Notes under the pieces: generated by a model
What the model was told of the DNA's origin: nothing
The model's input: the letters and a program-made list of their open reading frames with translations, nothing else
Database searches by the model: none
NCBI GenBank assembly: GCA_021464415.1
Contig: CM038470.1
Span: forward strand, 31,231,122 to 31,295,121
Reading direction: 5' to 3'
DNA from: Lonicera japonica
Taxonomy: Eukaryota; Streptophyta; Magnoliopsida; Dipsacales; Caprifoliaceae
Length of the DNA: 64,000 nucleotides
Part shown: in pieces, positions 23,804 to 33,905 of the stretch
Numbering within the stretch: position 1 is the first letter of the stretch
Layout of the letters: each line of letters opens with the position of its first letter
Translations under genes and position numbers: made by a program

Positions 23804-24440
23804 TTTATCGTAATTGTTTGCATTTGCTATTTGAGTTGTATGAACTATTATTATTAATACTATTATGTTTGCATTAAAATTTTAAGGCTTTAAATATGAT
23901 TTAGTTTGCTTTGAATTTTGACCAAATTTCGCCTCCTGTTAGTCCAATTCCTTGGCTTCACCACTGCATGCATTGATATATATATATATATATTTTTTAA
24001 AAAATGAACTCTTAATTTGAGATTTAATTAGATTTTTGATTTAGTTTCTTAGCTTGTGCTTATATTTTATTAGTCCAAAAAAATAAAATAAAAATCCCCA
24101 TCGGGAGAGAATTAAGGAGCCACAGCATAACCATAAATTTTATCAAAGGGGGCAAGTTTACTACTAGTTTAGCAAAAACACCCGGATCTGCTTAAAATCA
24201 TGGCCGACTTGACCTGAACTAATTCAAAGAAGGTTAACTTTCAAAACCTACAACCACCCCATTTACATATGCATGACCCAAACCCTACTAGCCTTGTCAA
24301 TCCGTTGTAATTATACACAAGTAAATTTGTACAAGGAAATAAATTATATTAGGGTCAGTTCAAATTTTACAAACTAATTTATCTGAACTCAAACTCAAAC
24401 AAACCTGAGCCATACTTGTATTTTAAAACATCTATCCATC
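23804..24440. repeat. Block A, copy 2, proximal part
   Basis: Very close to 173-830; the two share even the 850-bp insertion that follows, so they descend from a more recent duplication than copies 3 and 4. Confidence 0.75.
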
Positions 24441-25290
24441 GCATGGTTCAAAGTTGCAGTTTCGGAGGCTGACTCGGCCACTCAATTTTCAACTCGGATA
24501 TCGGTATTTATTTCGGCGATACGCATCGATTTGTTATTTAAAAGGCCCAAAAAATTACAAAAAATATATATATAGAAAAATTCAAAAGTATGAGATTAAT
24601 AAGATGGATCAATTAGATAATCGTAATACCATTATCTAGTATGAATTACATAGTCTATATTGAAATACCAACATCTATCGCACTTAGTAATACAATTTAA
24701 AATCATAGTTTAATAAAAAGATAAGAGTAAAATTTTGTGAGATACAAATATCTCAAATATAAGTCAATTAAATCTATAATAACGATATGGATTATACTCA
24801 ATATTATTACTCCAGGACTTCAGGGATGAGAAATGAGGATATAAAGGAAGTTGAGAATTAGCACTTGTGCAGTAAAGATGAGATGAATGGCTAGATGACT
24901 CAAAAGATTGAGCCAATTTAATCAAGCAAAGACTAACAAATTACTTTGAAACAAATCAATATTTTTTTTTCAATAGTTGACAATTTAATTAAGTAAAGAT
25001 TAACAAATTACTTTGGAACAAATGAACATTTTTTTTTCAATAGTTATCAATTTAACTAAGCTAAGCAAAGATTAACAAATTATTTTGGAACAAATTAACA
25101 TTTTTTTTTCAGTAGTACCAAGTCAACTCGGTGAAATATAGGTGAAATATCGCGAAATATCGGTGACTCGGTCAATTTCAGTGAAATATCACAGATTCAA
25201 TGAAATACCGCTATTTACCCATATCATGTCACGGCTACCTCCATTCTAACTCGATATCGGCCGATATTTTGCCAAAATAGTTTTGCCTTT
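24441..25290. repeat. Unclassified inserted repeat, copy 2
   Basis: Second copy of 831-1,680, with scattered substitutions and small indels. Confidence 0.55.
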
Positions 25291-26170
25291 TATTAAAGGA
25301 AATTATGCATTTCATGGATGTATAATATTATGCTTTAGGAATATTGTTGCTTTTTCAATTAAGCGTCCTCTTTTTTTATTTTTTTAAATAACTCAGTATG
25401 TTTTTATTTCTTCCATTAATTCTTCTTAGAATTACTTAAAGAAGAGATAAATTTCATTTTTGACCCCTAAGGTTTATGGTTCGATCTTCACTTTGGTCCC
25501 CAATCTCCACAATGCACAAATAAAACCCTAAAATTTTAGGATGTGTTTCACTTTATCCAAAAGTGGACTGCTGTTCACAATATAGTAACAGAGTTGGCAG
25601 CTCCTCGTGTGCATATTTGTAAGGCAAAAGAGGAAAATTACAATGATTAGCAACATTTCTATCTCATAAAGTTTATTTTGAGTTTCACTTTTTGGTACCT
25701 AACATTTAGTTTCTTCGCAGGTGCAAGACCTCAAACTTCAGGTACCAAAGTGAAACATTAAACAAACTTCAAATTAAGTAAATATTGCTAATTATCATAA
25801 TTTTCCTTTTTTGCCCCTTACATTGATTTTCTTTCTCGTTGATTTTTTTTAAAGAACAATTCCATGTCACAAATATTAAAAAACAAGTAATTAATGTTAT
25901 GGCACACTTAAAATATATTTATGTAGGCATGTCATTTAAGTGTTGTGAGATGTAAATCTCAATTTTTCCCATCATGTTGCTACTTCAACTTATAGTGCAT
26001 AAAAATGTTATGTGCTATCCCTTTAATTGAGAGATGGCTAATTTATTTGCCGACTTTATAAACTTAACTCATGCAAATAAAAAAATTTGTCTGATCGTAT
26101 TTAGTTATTTAGCTATCTCAATTGTTTTAGTAATTAACATCTTAGCTCCGATCTTTTCATTTATATCTTT

Positions 26171-26214
<44 letters not shown>

Positions 26215-26850
26215 TATTTTATTATTTTATCATTTTAATTTTGTATTACTATCATTAATTATTGCATGACTGTAATGCAATCAATTGAGATATTAGAGTA
26301 AATTAATGGAGATAAAATTTAATAAATCCCAATGTCTAGATATTTAAAAAAATTAATATATCTATTTTTTTTTTGCTATTATGATCAATCGCTTCTACTC
26401 GAAAAGTTGAAGGAAAAGAATAAATTAGAAATTTGACAGTATTGTCTGTATGATTCATTACAAGAGAATAAATCAAATTAAATATAACAACGTAGAAGTG
26501 GTTTATCATTTATATATTTAACAAAATTTAGTGGACATCTAGCAATTTTTATAATCTTTATTTTTACAAAAAAGTTTATTAGTTTATTAAGTTACTGAAC
26601 GTAAAGGTTTTGTTTGTTTTTTGTTTTTTTGGTGTTTTTTATTATTATTATTTCTGATAGAAGGGTGTTTGATTATGATTATGTTGTATCTTATATCATA
26701 AACTTTCATTACAAAAATATTCTCCATTGCTCATTATATAAGTAAATAATTTTATACTTAGTTAAACATAAACCAATTTGGATTGCAATCACTATAATAG
26801 TTAGTTTAATTACTGCGTTTTTCCTTCTAGCTTTAAATTTTCTTTTCCAG
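25291..26850. repeat. Block A, copy 2, part left of the copia element
   Basis: Aligned with 1,681-3,057 and 35,425-38,038. A (TA)n tract at 26,176-26,210 produces spurious Tyr-Ile ORFs. The last five bases (TCCAG, 26,846-26,850) are the left target duplication of the copia element. Confidence 0.7.
26176..26210. repeat. (TA)n microsatellite
   Basis: About 17 TA dinucleotides. Confidence 0.9.
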
Positions 26851-27119
26851 TGTTAAATTATACAACACAAGAAATAGAGAAATTATATTAATGAGCAAGA
26901 AATCCACAAGGGGTTACATTGTTACAATCTCACATCTTCTTTACAATGGGGAAAGGCCCTATATATATACAAGGCAAGAGGCTAAAGAACATAACATAAT
27001 TACATGGCAAATGATGAAAGAAAACAACATAATTGCATTACACCTCAAAAGAACATGGAAGAACATGGAGAGGGAATATACACATCAAAAGAACATGGAG
27101 AGGATATATTCTTTTAACA
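26851..27119 (-). repeat. 3' LTR of the copia-type element
   Basis: 269 bp, plus-strand tgttaaattatac to attcttttaaca. Matches the other LTR base for base by eye. The ORF on its plus strand is spurious and is repeated in the other LTR. Confidence 0.92.
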
Positions 27120-27134
27120 CCCCCCCTCAAGCTG
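27120..27134 (-). other. Polypurine tract
   Basis: Minus-strand reading cagcttgaggggggg, immediately upstream of the 3' LTR, in the place and style of Ty1/copia plus-strand primers. Confidence 0.8.
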
Positions 27135-27411
27135 AAGGAGGCTCTTAGGGATCCGAAGCTTGGATACGAGAAAATGGAATTTGGTTTTGGTTGTTTGACA
27201 TGTTTGATTTGACCGGCAGACGGAACGGCGATAACTGGAGCCGACGGAACGGCGAGGTCCGGTGTAGAATTTTCGGAAGAGTAGCAGTGGTGCTAGTAGT
27301 CAATGATGGCCCTTTCTTTGGTTTTGGTTTTAGAGAGATAAACTGAAGTTTCGATATGAGAGGCGAGAGGTTTCCGAGGGTGTTGGCGGTGCGGAAGGAA
27401 GGGAACACACA
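27135..27411 (-). other. 3' non-coding part of the element interior
   Basis: Between the last open frame and the polypurine tract. It contains an 87-codon open stretch rich in Ser, Pro, Thr and Lys (27,145-27,408) with no recognisable domain, probably former 3' UTR or gene tail. Confidence 0.35.
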
Positions 27412-27785
27412 TTATTGAGATAAAAAAGAGAAAGGCGATGGATTCTGAGAATCATCAGCACCAAAATTCAAGATATCAGTGAAGTTAGAAGCAGAGAGCG
27501 AATTGTATCCTATATCTCCTAAGGTAGTCCAATCCGGAGTCATTAATCCAGCAACCTCCGCAACAGAACTAATTTGAGGAGACCCCTTTGAGAAACCATC
27601 CAAAACAACTTGGTAATCTGACAGAGTCGGATATGCCGGCATATCCACTGCTGTCAGAGGATCCCCGTGTTCTGAAAGATTCACGGTCGGTAGATGGATA
27701 TCAGGGGTTTATGAAAGGAGCTTTAAAAAACTTTTGTAGTGAGGATGCTCCAACAAATCTTCCTGGGTCGGAAGAACCCCAGGTT
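27412..27785 (-). pseudogene. C-terminal coding remainder of the LOB-domain gene
   Basis: In a frame one base off that of the LOB domain, the sequence stays open from the 129-bp repeats through this stretch except for one TAA at 27,709-27,711, then runs for 99 codons to a TAG at 27,412. The product is acidic with Ser/Thr/Asp-rich parts and no known domain. A single missing G at about 28,559-28,561 explains the frame difference: with that base present in register, LOB domain, repeats and this tail share one frame. So this is the natural C-terminus, now separated by a frameshift and one nonsense codon. Confidence 0.55.
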
Positions 27786-28985
27786 CTAGAGGATTCTCTG
27801 AGGGGCCATATGGAGAAGCGAAGGAGCCTGGTGGGTGAGCAAGGGAGTCGGATGGATTGGCCCTTGAGGAACTTGCAGGAGGGTTAAAGGAGCCAGGTGG
27901 AGAGGCAAAGGAGCCGGATGGGTGAGTAAAGGAGCCGGATGGAGAAGCGAAGGAGCCTGGTGGGTGAGCAAGGGAGTCAAATGGATTGGCCCTTGAGGAA
28001 CTTGCAGGAGGGTTAAAGGAGCCAGGTGGAGAGGCAAAGGAGCCGGATGGGTGAGTAAAGAAGCCGGATGGAGAAGCGAAGGAGCCTGGTGGGTGAGCAA
28101 GGGAGTCGGATGGATTGGCCCTTGAGGAACTTGCAGGAGGGTTAAAGGAGCCAGGTGGAGAGGCAAAGGAGCCGGATGGGTGAGTAAAGGAGCCGGATGG
28201 AGAAGCGAAGGAGCCTGGTGGGTGAGCAAGGGAGTCAGATGGATTGGCCCTTGAGGAACTTGCAGGAGGGTTAAAGGAGCCAGGTGGAGAGGCAAAGGAG
28301 CCGGATGGGTGAGTAAAGAAGCCGGATGGAGAAGCGAAGGAGCCTGGTGGGTGAGCAAGGGAGTCGGATGGATTGGCCCTTGAGGAACTTGCAGGAGGGT
28401 TAAAGGAGCCAGGTGGAGAGGCAAAGGAGCCGGATGGGTGAGTAAAGGAGCCGGATGGGTAGGCAAATGACCTGGAGGCTGGAGATTTCTCTGGCAGTTT
28501 TCCGGTCGAACGGTGGCGGCGTCGACCAGAGCCGGATGGAGAAGCGAAGGAGCCTGGTGGTGAGCAAGGGAGTCGGATGGATTGGCCCTTGAGGAACTTG
28601 CAGGAGGGACAAAGGAAAATGACGGATTAACCCTGGGAGACTCGCTGTCCAGTCGAGCCTCCAACGCCGTCATTCGTGACTGCAGAGCCTCAAGCTTTTG
28701 ATCAAGAGAGGTAAGGAGGGCAGCGCATCCACCAGCAGGATTTAGGATTCTTGCCTTAGCTTCAAAGAGAAACGAATCGAGAGTTTCACGATGTTTGTGA
28801 TCCGGTACGTGTTGTAAAAAAAATTCAACACTTTTTACCCCGAAAACGGAAAAGATTGTGTGATAATCTCGACGATGATACGCATTTGGAAAGATTTTAA
28901 CTGATTCACAAGAAGGAGGACAAGCTCTGCGGCGAAAAGAGCAGGCAGGACATGGAGTACCTCGCTGGCGGATGCTGATCGACAT
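27786..28985 (-). CDS. LOB-domain (LBD) protein captured by the retroelement, 399-aa frame
   Basis: LBD proteins are plant-specific transcription factors of organ-boundary and gametophyte development. The ATG at 28,985 is preferred over the in-frame ATG at 29,162 because the family starts just before its zinc-finger-like motif. Residues 12-26 are Cys-X2-Cys-X6-Cys-X3-Cys, the LOB signature; residues 45-57 match the GAS block (Phe-Gly-Val-Lys-Ser-Val, as in LBD22/27-type members rather than Phe-Gly-Ala-Ser-Asn-Val); residues 82-87 match the Asp-Pro-Val-Tyr-Gly-Cys region; residues 91-112 form a Leu heptad coiled coil (91, 94, 98, 101, 105, 108, 112). No intron interrupts it, as expected after reverse transcription. 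From about residue 142 the frame runs out of register through a 129-bp repeat, giving a Leu/Pro/His-rich tail that is probably an artefact of one missing base. Sense orientation to the element. Confidence 0.75.
   Translation of the reverse strand: MSISIRQRGTPCPACSFRRRACPPSCESVKIFPNAYHRRDYHTIFSVFGVKSVEFFLQHVPDHKHRETLDSFLFEAKARILNPAGGCAALLTSLDQKLEALQSRMTALEARLDSESPRVNPSFSFVPPASSSRANPSDSLAHHQAPSLLHPALVDAATVRPENCQRNLQPPGHLPTHPAPLLTHPAPLPLHLAPLTLLQVPQGPIHPTPLLTHQAPSLLHPASLLTHPAPLPLHLAPLTLLQVPQGPIHLTPLLTHQAPSLLHPAPLLTHPAPLPLHLAPLTLLQVPQGPIHPTPLLTHQAPSLLHPASLLTHPAPLPLHLAPLTLLQVPQGPIHLTPLLTHQAPSLLHPAPLLTHPAPLPLHLAPLTLLQVPQGPIHPTPLLTHQAPSLLHMAPQRIL
27806..28458 (-). repeat. 129-bp coding minisatellite, about five units
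   Basis: Units are exactly 129 bp (43 codons): gcctggtggg recurs at 27,826, 27,955, 28,084, 28,213 and 28,342. Two variants alternate (ggagccgg and aagaagccgg types), so the real amplification step was a 258-bp dimer. A further partial unit at about 28,530-28,612, nearest the LOB domain, lacks one G (ggtggtgag). In the register of that partial unit the repeat encodes a Ser/Pro/Gly-rich 43-mer; in the register now joined to the LOB domain it encodes a Leu/Pro/His-rich one. Confidence 0.9.
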
Positions 28986-29490
28986 GGCTGTTTGTATTGG
29001 ATTTGAATGGGAGATTTGCAGTGAGGATGGTGCTATTGGGTGATTTGCAGTGAGGATGGTGTGTTTTGATTTTAATGGCAGGAAGCTGGTGAAAGGGTTA
29101 AAGGCGCCGATCTCGAAATTTGAATTTCGAATTTCGAGGTCAGAGCAAAAAGATGTCGGCATTTGATGATGGCGAGGGTTTGGAGTTTACGGAATTTGCG
29201 GGTTGTCGGTTATGGTATGGATTAGGGGTTGTCGGTTATGGTATGACTTAGGAAATGGACAGTGTTGCTTGGGATTGACGGAGGAGAGAATCGGGAAGTT
29301 GAACGAGTGGATGAGTGGTGCAATGAGATCAACGGCTCTTGATGTTAGAATAGGAAAATAAGAAGGTTTAGGGGCTAGAATAGAAATATCAGAAAGTACA
29401 GGGGTGAAATTGTAAATATATCTGACGGTGTCTGGAATATTCCGTCAATTCTGACGGCAAGCAAACGGCGTTAACCGCTGACGTGGCTGA

Positions 29491-29817
29491 CACGTGACTG
29501 ACACGTGGCGCTGACTGGATGTCACGTGGCGGACACGTGGCGCTGACTGGATGCCACGTGGCGCTGACTGGATGTCACGTGGCGGACACGTGGCGCTGAC
29601 TGGATGCCACGTGGCGCTTACTGGATGTCACGTGGCGGACACGTGGCGCTGACTGGATGCCACGTGGCCCTGGCGTGGATACCACGTGGCGCTGACTGGA
29701 TGTCACGTGGCGGACACGTGGCGCTGACTGGATGTCACGTGGCGGACACGTGGCGCTGACTGGATGCCACGTGGCACTGACTGGATGTCACATGGCGCTG
29801 GCGTGGCTGACACGTGG
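29491..29817. promoter_or_regulatory. G-box/ABRE-type minisatellite: 18 CACGTG in about 330 bp
   Basis: Tandem array built on CACGTGGCGCTGACTGGATG (20 bp) and a longer form with an extra tcacgtggcgga, combined in places into 53-bp units (29,522 and 29,575). I count 18 CACGTG hexamers, most within ACGTGGC, the core of abscisic-acid response elements bound by bZIP factors; CACGTG is also bound by bHLH factors. It lies between the 5' LTR and the LOB ORF. That it acts as an enhancer is inference. Confidence 0.75.
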
Positions 29818-29884
29818 CGCTTGTGTGTCAATGATGTGGCAGTTGCAGTTTGTAAGGAAATAGAGGAAAAATAAAATGCTATTA

Positions 29885-29950
29885 GTAGGAATCGAACCTT
29901 GCACTAAGCTGTGGTTACCTGATGGTCTTGCCAGCCAGGCTGAATGCTTC
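29885..29950 (-). other. Possible tRNA- or SINE-derived stretch
   Basis: The minus strand contains GGTTCGATTCC (29,888-29,898), a perfect match to the RNA polymerase III B box (T-loop), preceded about 35 bases upstream by a weaker A-box-like cctggctggcaaga. No full cloverleaf could be folded by eye, so it is not called a tRNA gene. Confidence 0.25.
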
Positions 29951-30153
29951 AATAATAATTATTTGGACGTGGTTTTATTTGAACAGGTTTGCTGCGTAAA
30001 GTCTGATTCGAGTAGTGTTTGGAGGCGTATTTGATTTGTTTGATAATGGTGATAGGTGTGGTGGCTTGGTGGCGAGGTTGTGTGGTGGCTGGTGGTTGGT
30101 GGCGAGGTCGTGGTGACTAGTGGCGAGGTCGTGGTGGCTAGTGGCGAGATTGT

Positions 30154-30165
30154 GCTCTGATACCA
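30154..30165 (-). other. Primer-binding site (initiator tRNA-Met)
   Basis: Minus-strand TGGTATCAGAGC directly abutting the 5' LTR, complementary to the 3' end of plant initiator tRNA-Met, the usual Ty1/copia primer. Confidence 0.9.
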
Positions 30166-30434
30166 TGTTAAATTATACAACACAAGAAATAGAGAAATTA
30201 TATTAATGAGCAAGAAATCCACAAGGGGTTACATTGTTACAATCTCACATCTTCTTTACAATGGGGAAAGGCCCTATATATATACAAGGCAAGAGGCTAA
30301 AGAACATAACATAATTACATGGCAAATGATGAAAGAAAACAACATAATTGCATTACACCTCAAAAGAACATGGAAGAACATGGAGAGGGAATATACACAT
30401 CAAAAGAACATGGAGAGGATATATTCTTTTAACA
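30166..30434 (-). repeat. 5' LTR of the copia-type element
   Basis: 269 bp, ending on the minus strand in ...TTTAACA directly before the PBS. It holds a TATA-type sequence at 30,275-30,284. Confidence 0.92.
30275..30284 (-). promoter_or_regulatory. TATA box of the 5' LTR
   Basis: TATATATATA followed on the minus strand by gggcc, about 150 bp into the LTR; also at 26,960-26,969 in the 3' LTR. It would start transcription toward the PBS and the LOB ORF. Confidence 0.5.
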
Positions 30435-32745
30435 TCCAGCACTTCATATATATTTTTGTTCGGTATTTTTCCTTCGTTCTTCATTTTCGTCCTTTCATAT
30501 AACTTTTCTCTTTACTACACGTCAATTAATACTATATAGCTTGTACATTTTTATTATTGGGATATTAGAAAATGGGGCTTTTTTGAATTTTTTTTTCGGG
30601 TCAATTTAGACTTAGGTACTCCCACAATGGACGAAATTAGACTTAGGTATTCTTTCGTTTCAAAATTAAACTTTAATACAAATTCTGTCAATCTCCGTCC
30701 AAAATTAATGGGCACGTGATTTGCACGTGCCTTTAACCCACCAAATCCACCTATAGTTAACATTTTCAAGAAAAAAAATGGAAAATAAATTAATTCAGCA
30801 ACACCACACACAAAAGAGTGAGGGGAGCTTCATCTTCTTCCTCCATTATCATACATCTCCATTGCCACACATATCCACCACCCATACCTATCATTTCTTC
30901 ATGAACTGCTGCCATTTTTTTTCTTTTCATGCCACTTTTTTACCTGATTCTATATTCTTATTTTAGATTTTTTTTAGTTACATAATTATATTAAGTTCTT
31001 TATTTTTTCACTTTTTCGATAAATTTATGAAAGTTTTGTATTTTTTTTTTAAATTTTGAAATTGGCAAACATTAATAAAAAAAATTATAGTAGAAACACT
31101 CTAAGCTTCAACAATTCTTCTTCTGTCATATAAAGACTTGTACATCAAATAACCAAATTACAATAATTAACTGGAAGTAAAACGTCGAGAATGTGGGACC
31201 TCAAACGTAGATACCTATAATTAACACACATCCAATGACCATACAAAATCATTTAATTGAAATCGACATTGATAGAAAAATACAACAACAACAACAAAAA
31301 AAAAAAATATTATGTATTATCCCTTTATTTGAGAGATGGCTAATTTATTTTCAACTTGCCATAAATAAATACACTTTTCAGATGGGTAATTATGTTAATT
31401 ATTTAGCTAATTTAGGAATTAGGTTATTAGGTATGCATGAATGATTGCATTTTTATTATAATTTTATTTTCATATTATTATCATTGTTTATAATTACCTA
31501 AATGTAGTGTATTTACTGAGATATTGGTGTAAATTATTAGTGATATAACAAATAACAGATGAGTTAGCACTAAAAGTAATTTTACTTGAAAGTTACATTA
31601 TTATGGGTAAAGTTTTATTTTAGAGATACAATACTTATAAGATTTAGAAATAGTAATAGAGATATAGTAATAGAGATTATGCGCGGATTGAAAGAAAATA
31701 AGGAAGACATAATTCGGAACCTGTTATGGATCAAATAATTTTGTTTTAATAAAAAAATTCTATGAATATTGTAAGTGGCTTAGTATATATATTATTTTTA
31801 TTTAGTTATATTTTAATTATTTTTAATTAAATTAGTAGTAATTATGTTTATATATATATATATATATATATTAAGAAGATTGATTGAAATAGTATTTTGA
31901 TAGGAAGTTATTTGAAATTTTGATATTACAAAATTACTCTTTATATGATAATAAAAATAATGTTAATTGGTAATAATACTTAAACTCCCGACCTTAAACA
32001 TGAAGAACACATATTACCACTATACTTAACCAAATATCAATACAATTTTAAACTCTATATGATATTAAAAATTATTAAGTATAATATTAGACATACATAT
32101 GTAATTATACACATTCTAGTATATGTATGGGTCACTTTAAATATGTTTTGTGTAGGCATGCCACGTAAGTCTTGTGAAATGTAATCATGACCCATCATGC
32201 CACTATCTTTAACACATTGCGCATGAAAATGTTATGTGCTATCCCTTTTATCAAAGAGGTGGCTAATTCATCTTGCTGACCCAAACTTAATTAATTGATC
32301 ACAAATGCATAACCTTTTCTAGTACAAGTTAATTAATATATATTACTGAAACTAATTATATTTTTATTATTTTAATTTTATATTATTATCGTTGCTAGCA
32401 AGTAATGTTATTAATTGAGATATAAGAGAAAAATAAATGTAATCAGTTTAATTTTATTACATTTATTACCTTTTCTAGTACAAGTTAATATTTCTTTTAT
32501 TAGCTTGCCACATGGGCTTTCTCTCTTCTCAATATTTTAATAAAATTTTAAAATGCAATAACTTTAAATACAAATTATGGATTCTAATAAAAATTACTCA
32601 TCAATACCTATAAATCAAGATCAATTGTAATTATAAGATTATGTATAAAAGATTAAAAAAAATGCATAAAAATAATATCTATCATATGTTGGTATCTTAT
32701 TGGCTTTTTCAAATTTTACACGGGAGTTTACAAAACTACGATTTG
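30435..32745. repeat. Blocks A and B, copy 2, right of the copia element
   Basis: 30,440-31,880 aligns with 38,039-40,340, except that 30,597-30,960 is a different sequence (acttaggtactcccac and so on), perhaps a replacement. 31,860-32,745 aligns with block B but lacks the part equivalent to 40,385-43,545, including the solo LTR, and a second part equivalent to about 44,060-44,540. The empty site of the CACTA element is near 32,639. Non-coding; a (TA)n tract lies at about 31,849-31,871. Confidence 0.65.
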
Positions 32746-33905
32746 GGTATATTTTTTAGACTTTAAGTTTTGTGTAAAATTGTATTGACACATAGAATTT
32801 ACGCTTCAACTTTTACACAACCATTAGAACTGCTCTAAAGACTTATTAAATAATACCTATAAGTAACACATTCGATGACCAGACAAAATCATCAATTGAA
32901 ACCCTCAAAATCGACCATGATAGAAAATAAGAAGAAAAACAAAACGAAAAATTAATTCCTGTACGTATGTGAAAAAAAGGTTCCAAAACAACCTCTTTTC
33001 CGATTTTTTCTCTTCCCATGTTTAATCTTCTCATGCTTTAAAGTCAATATGAGGAGAACTAATGAAATCAATTAGCAAAAAATATTATGATGTCAGTTAG
33101 ACTCTAATCATCAAAATAAAGCTTATTTACTTTATTTTTTTAATAAAAAAATTGAGTCATTTATTTATAAGAGGACATCTTTTATAATTTTGCCCAATGC
33201 CTAAGAATGGCCAGTACCGATCTTCGTGGAGGTTTAAAGTTATGAAAAATTATGAACATATATTGAATTTCTCTCCTTATACAACTGCTAATTAAGATTA
33301 TTTTAAGTGGAAGAAATCAGAAATATTACCCATCTTTTATTACAATTAAATTAGACGTTTGTTTTTAAAGAAAAAATCATATACGAATATTAAGAGCAAA
33401 AAAACATTAAGGCTCGCGTAAAATATGTTTGCATAAGCCTTTCAGTAAATTGTTGTGAGATGGATGCAAGTTTCATAACTCATCATGCTGCTAACTCCCT
33501 ACATTGTGCATAAAAATATTGTGAACTATCCCTTTAATTGAGATATGGCTAATTTATTTGTGTACTCAACTTAAATCATAAGCATATATACACATTGGGT
33601 AATTTAATTAGGTGGCTAAGTAAGCTTAGTATACATTTTGTTAGGGGATTGCATTTTTGTTATTGTTTTAGTTTAATTTCATATTATTAAGTATCATTAT
33701 TTATAACTTAAATTATGTAATGTTGTTATTGAGATATTGGTGTAAATTATTAATGGTAAAATTTAAATAATGTCAAATGCATTTCTTTGAAAAATAATTG
33801 AATCATAGTTTAATTGTAAAAGTGGGAATTTACCTCTAAGAAAAAAATATGTAAAAATTTGGTATATTGAGTGTTTAGCAGAATGGGATCTAGAAATAGT
33901 AATAG
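32746..33905. repeat. MITE-like fragment and extra partial copy of block A
   Basis: 32,746-32,840 is a MITE-like fragment (tttgtgtaaaat, ttttacacaacc, agaactgctct). 32,850-33,905 is a further, more diverged copy of the block A segment at 39,080-40,150. Non-coding. Confidence 0.55.

Larger units (their letters stand above)
28986..30153 (-). promoter_or_regulatory. Leader of the retroelement, between PBS and LOB ORF
   Basis: About 1.17 kb without gag. From the PBS inward it holds: a short repeat tract (about 30,050-30,150) based on ctcgccactagccaccacga; a possible tRNA-like stretch near 29,885-29,950; the G-box array (29,491-29,817); and about 500 bp just upstream of the ATG that may be the captured gene's own 5' region. 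Confidence 0.5.
26851..30434 (-). mobile_element. Non-autonomous Ty1/copia-type retrotransposon carrying a LOB-domain gene (3,584 bp)
   Basis: Two 269-bp direct repeats (26,851-27,119 and 30,166-30,434), with no difference that I can find, begin TG and end CA and are flanked by TCCAG on both sides (26,846-26,850 and 30,435-30,439). On the minus strand the right repeat is the 5' LTR; directly after it lies TGGTATCAGAGC, the initiator-tRNA-Met primer-binding site typical of Ty1/copia. A G-rich polypurine tract lies before the left (3') LTR. The 3.05-kb interior has no gag, protease, integrase or reverse transcriptase; it carries a G-box-rich leader and a LOB-domain ORF in sense. Unoccupied sites in block copies 1 and 3 (about 3,053-3,057 and 38,034-38,038) confirm the insertion. 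Identical LTRs point to very recent insertion. Confidence 0.9.

Noticed and set aside
26891..27148. 85- to 98-codon ORF present in both LTRs of the copia-type element
   Set aside because: Lies antisense to the element within each LTR; duplicated only because LTRs are duplicated.
27588..27887. 99-codon plus-strand ORF opposite the LOB gene tail
   Set aside because: Antisense shadow of the minisatellite and the C-terminal coding frame.
28908..28985. Cys-rich N-terminus of the retroelement ORF as a gag CCHC zinc knuckle
   Set aside because: Spacing is Cys-X2-Cys-X6-Cys-X3-Cys with no His at the knuckle position, and the following residues match the LOB GAS block and coiled coil.
29975..30222. 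Small ORFs starting at the PBS (His/Thr/Ser/Pro-rich)
   Set aside because: They read through short cgccactagccaccacga-type repeats; two frames are open at once, which is typical of low-complexity DNA.
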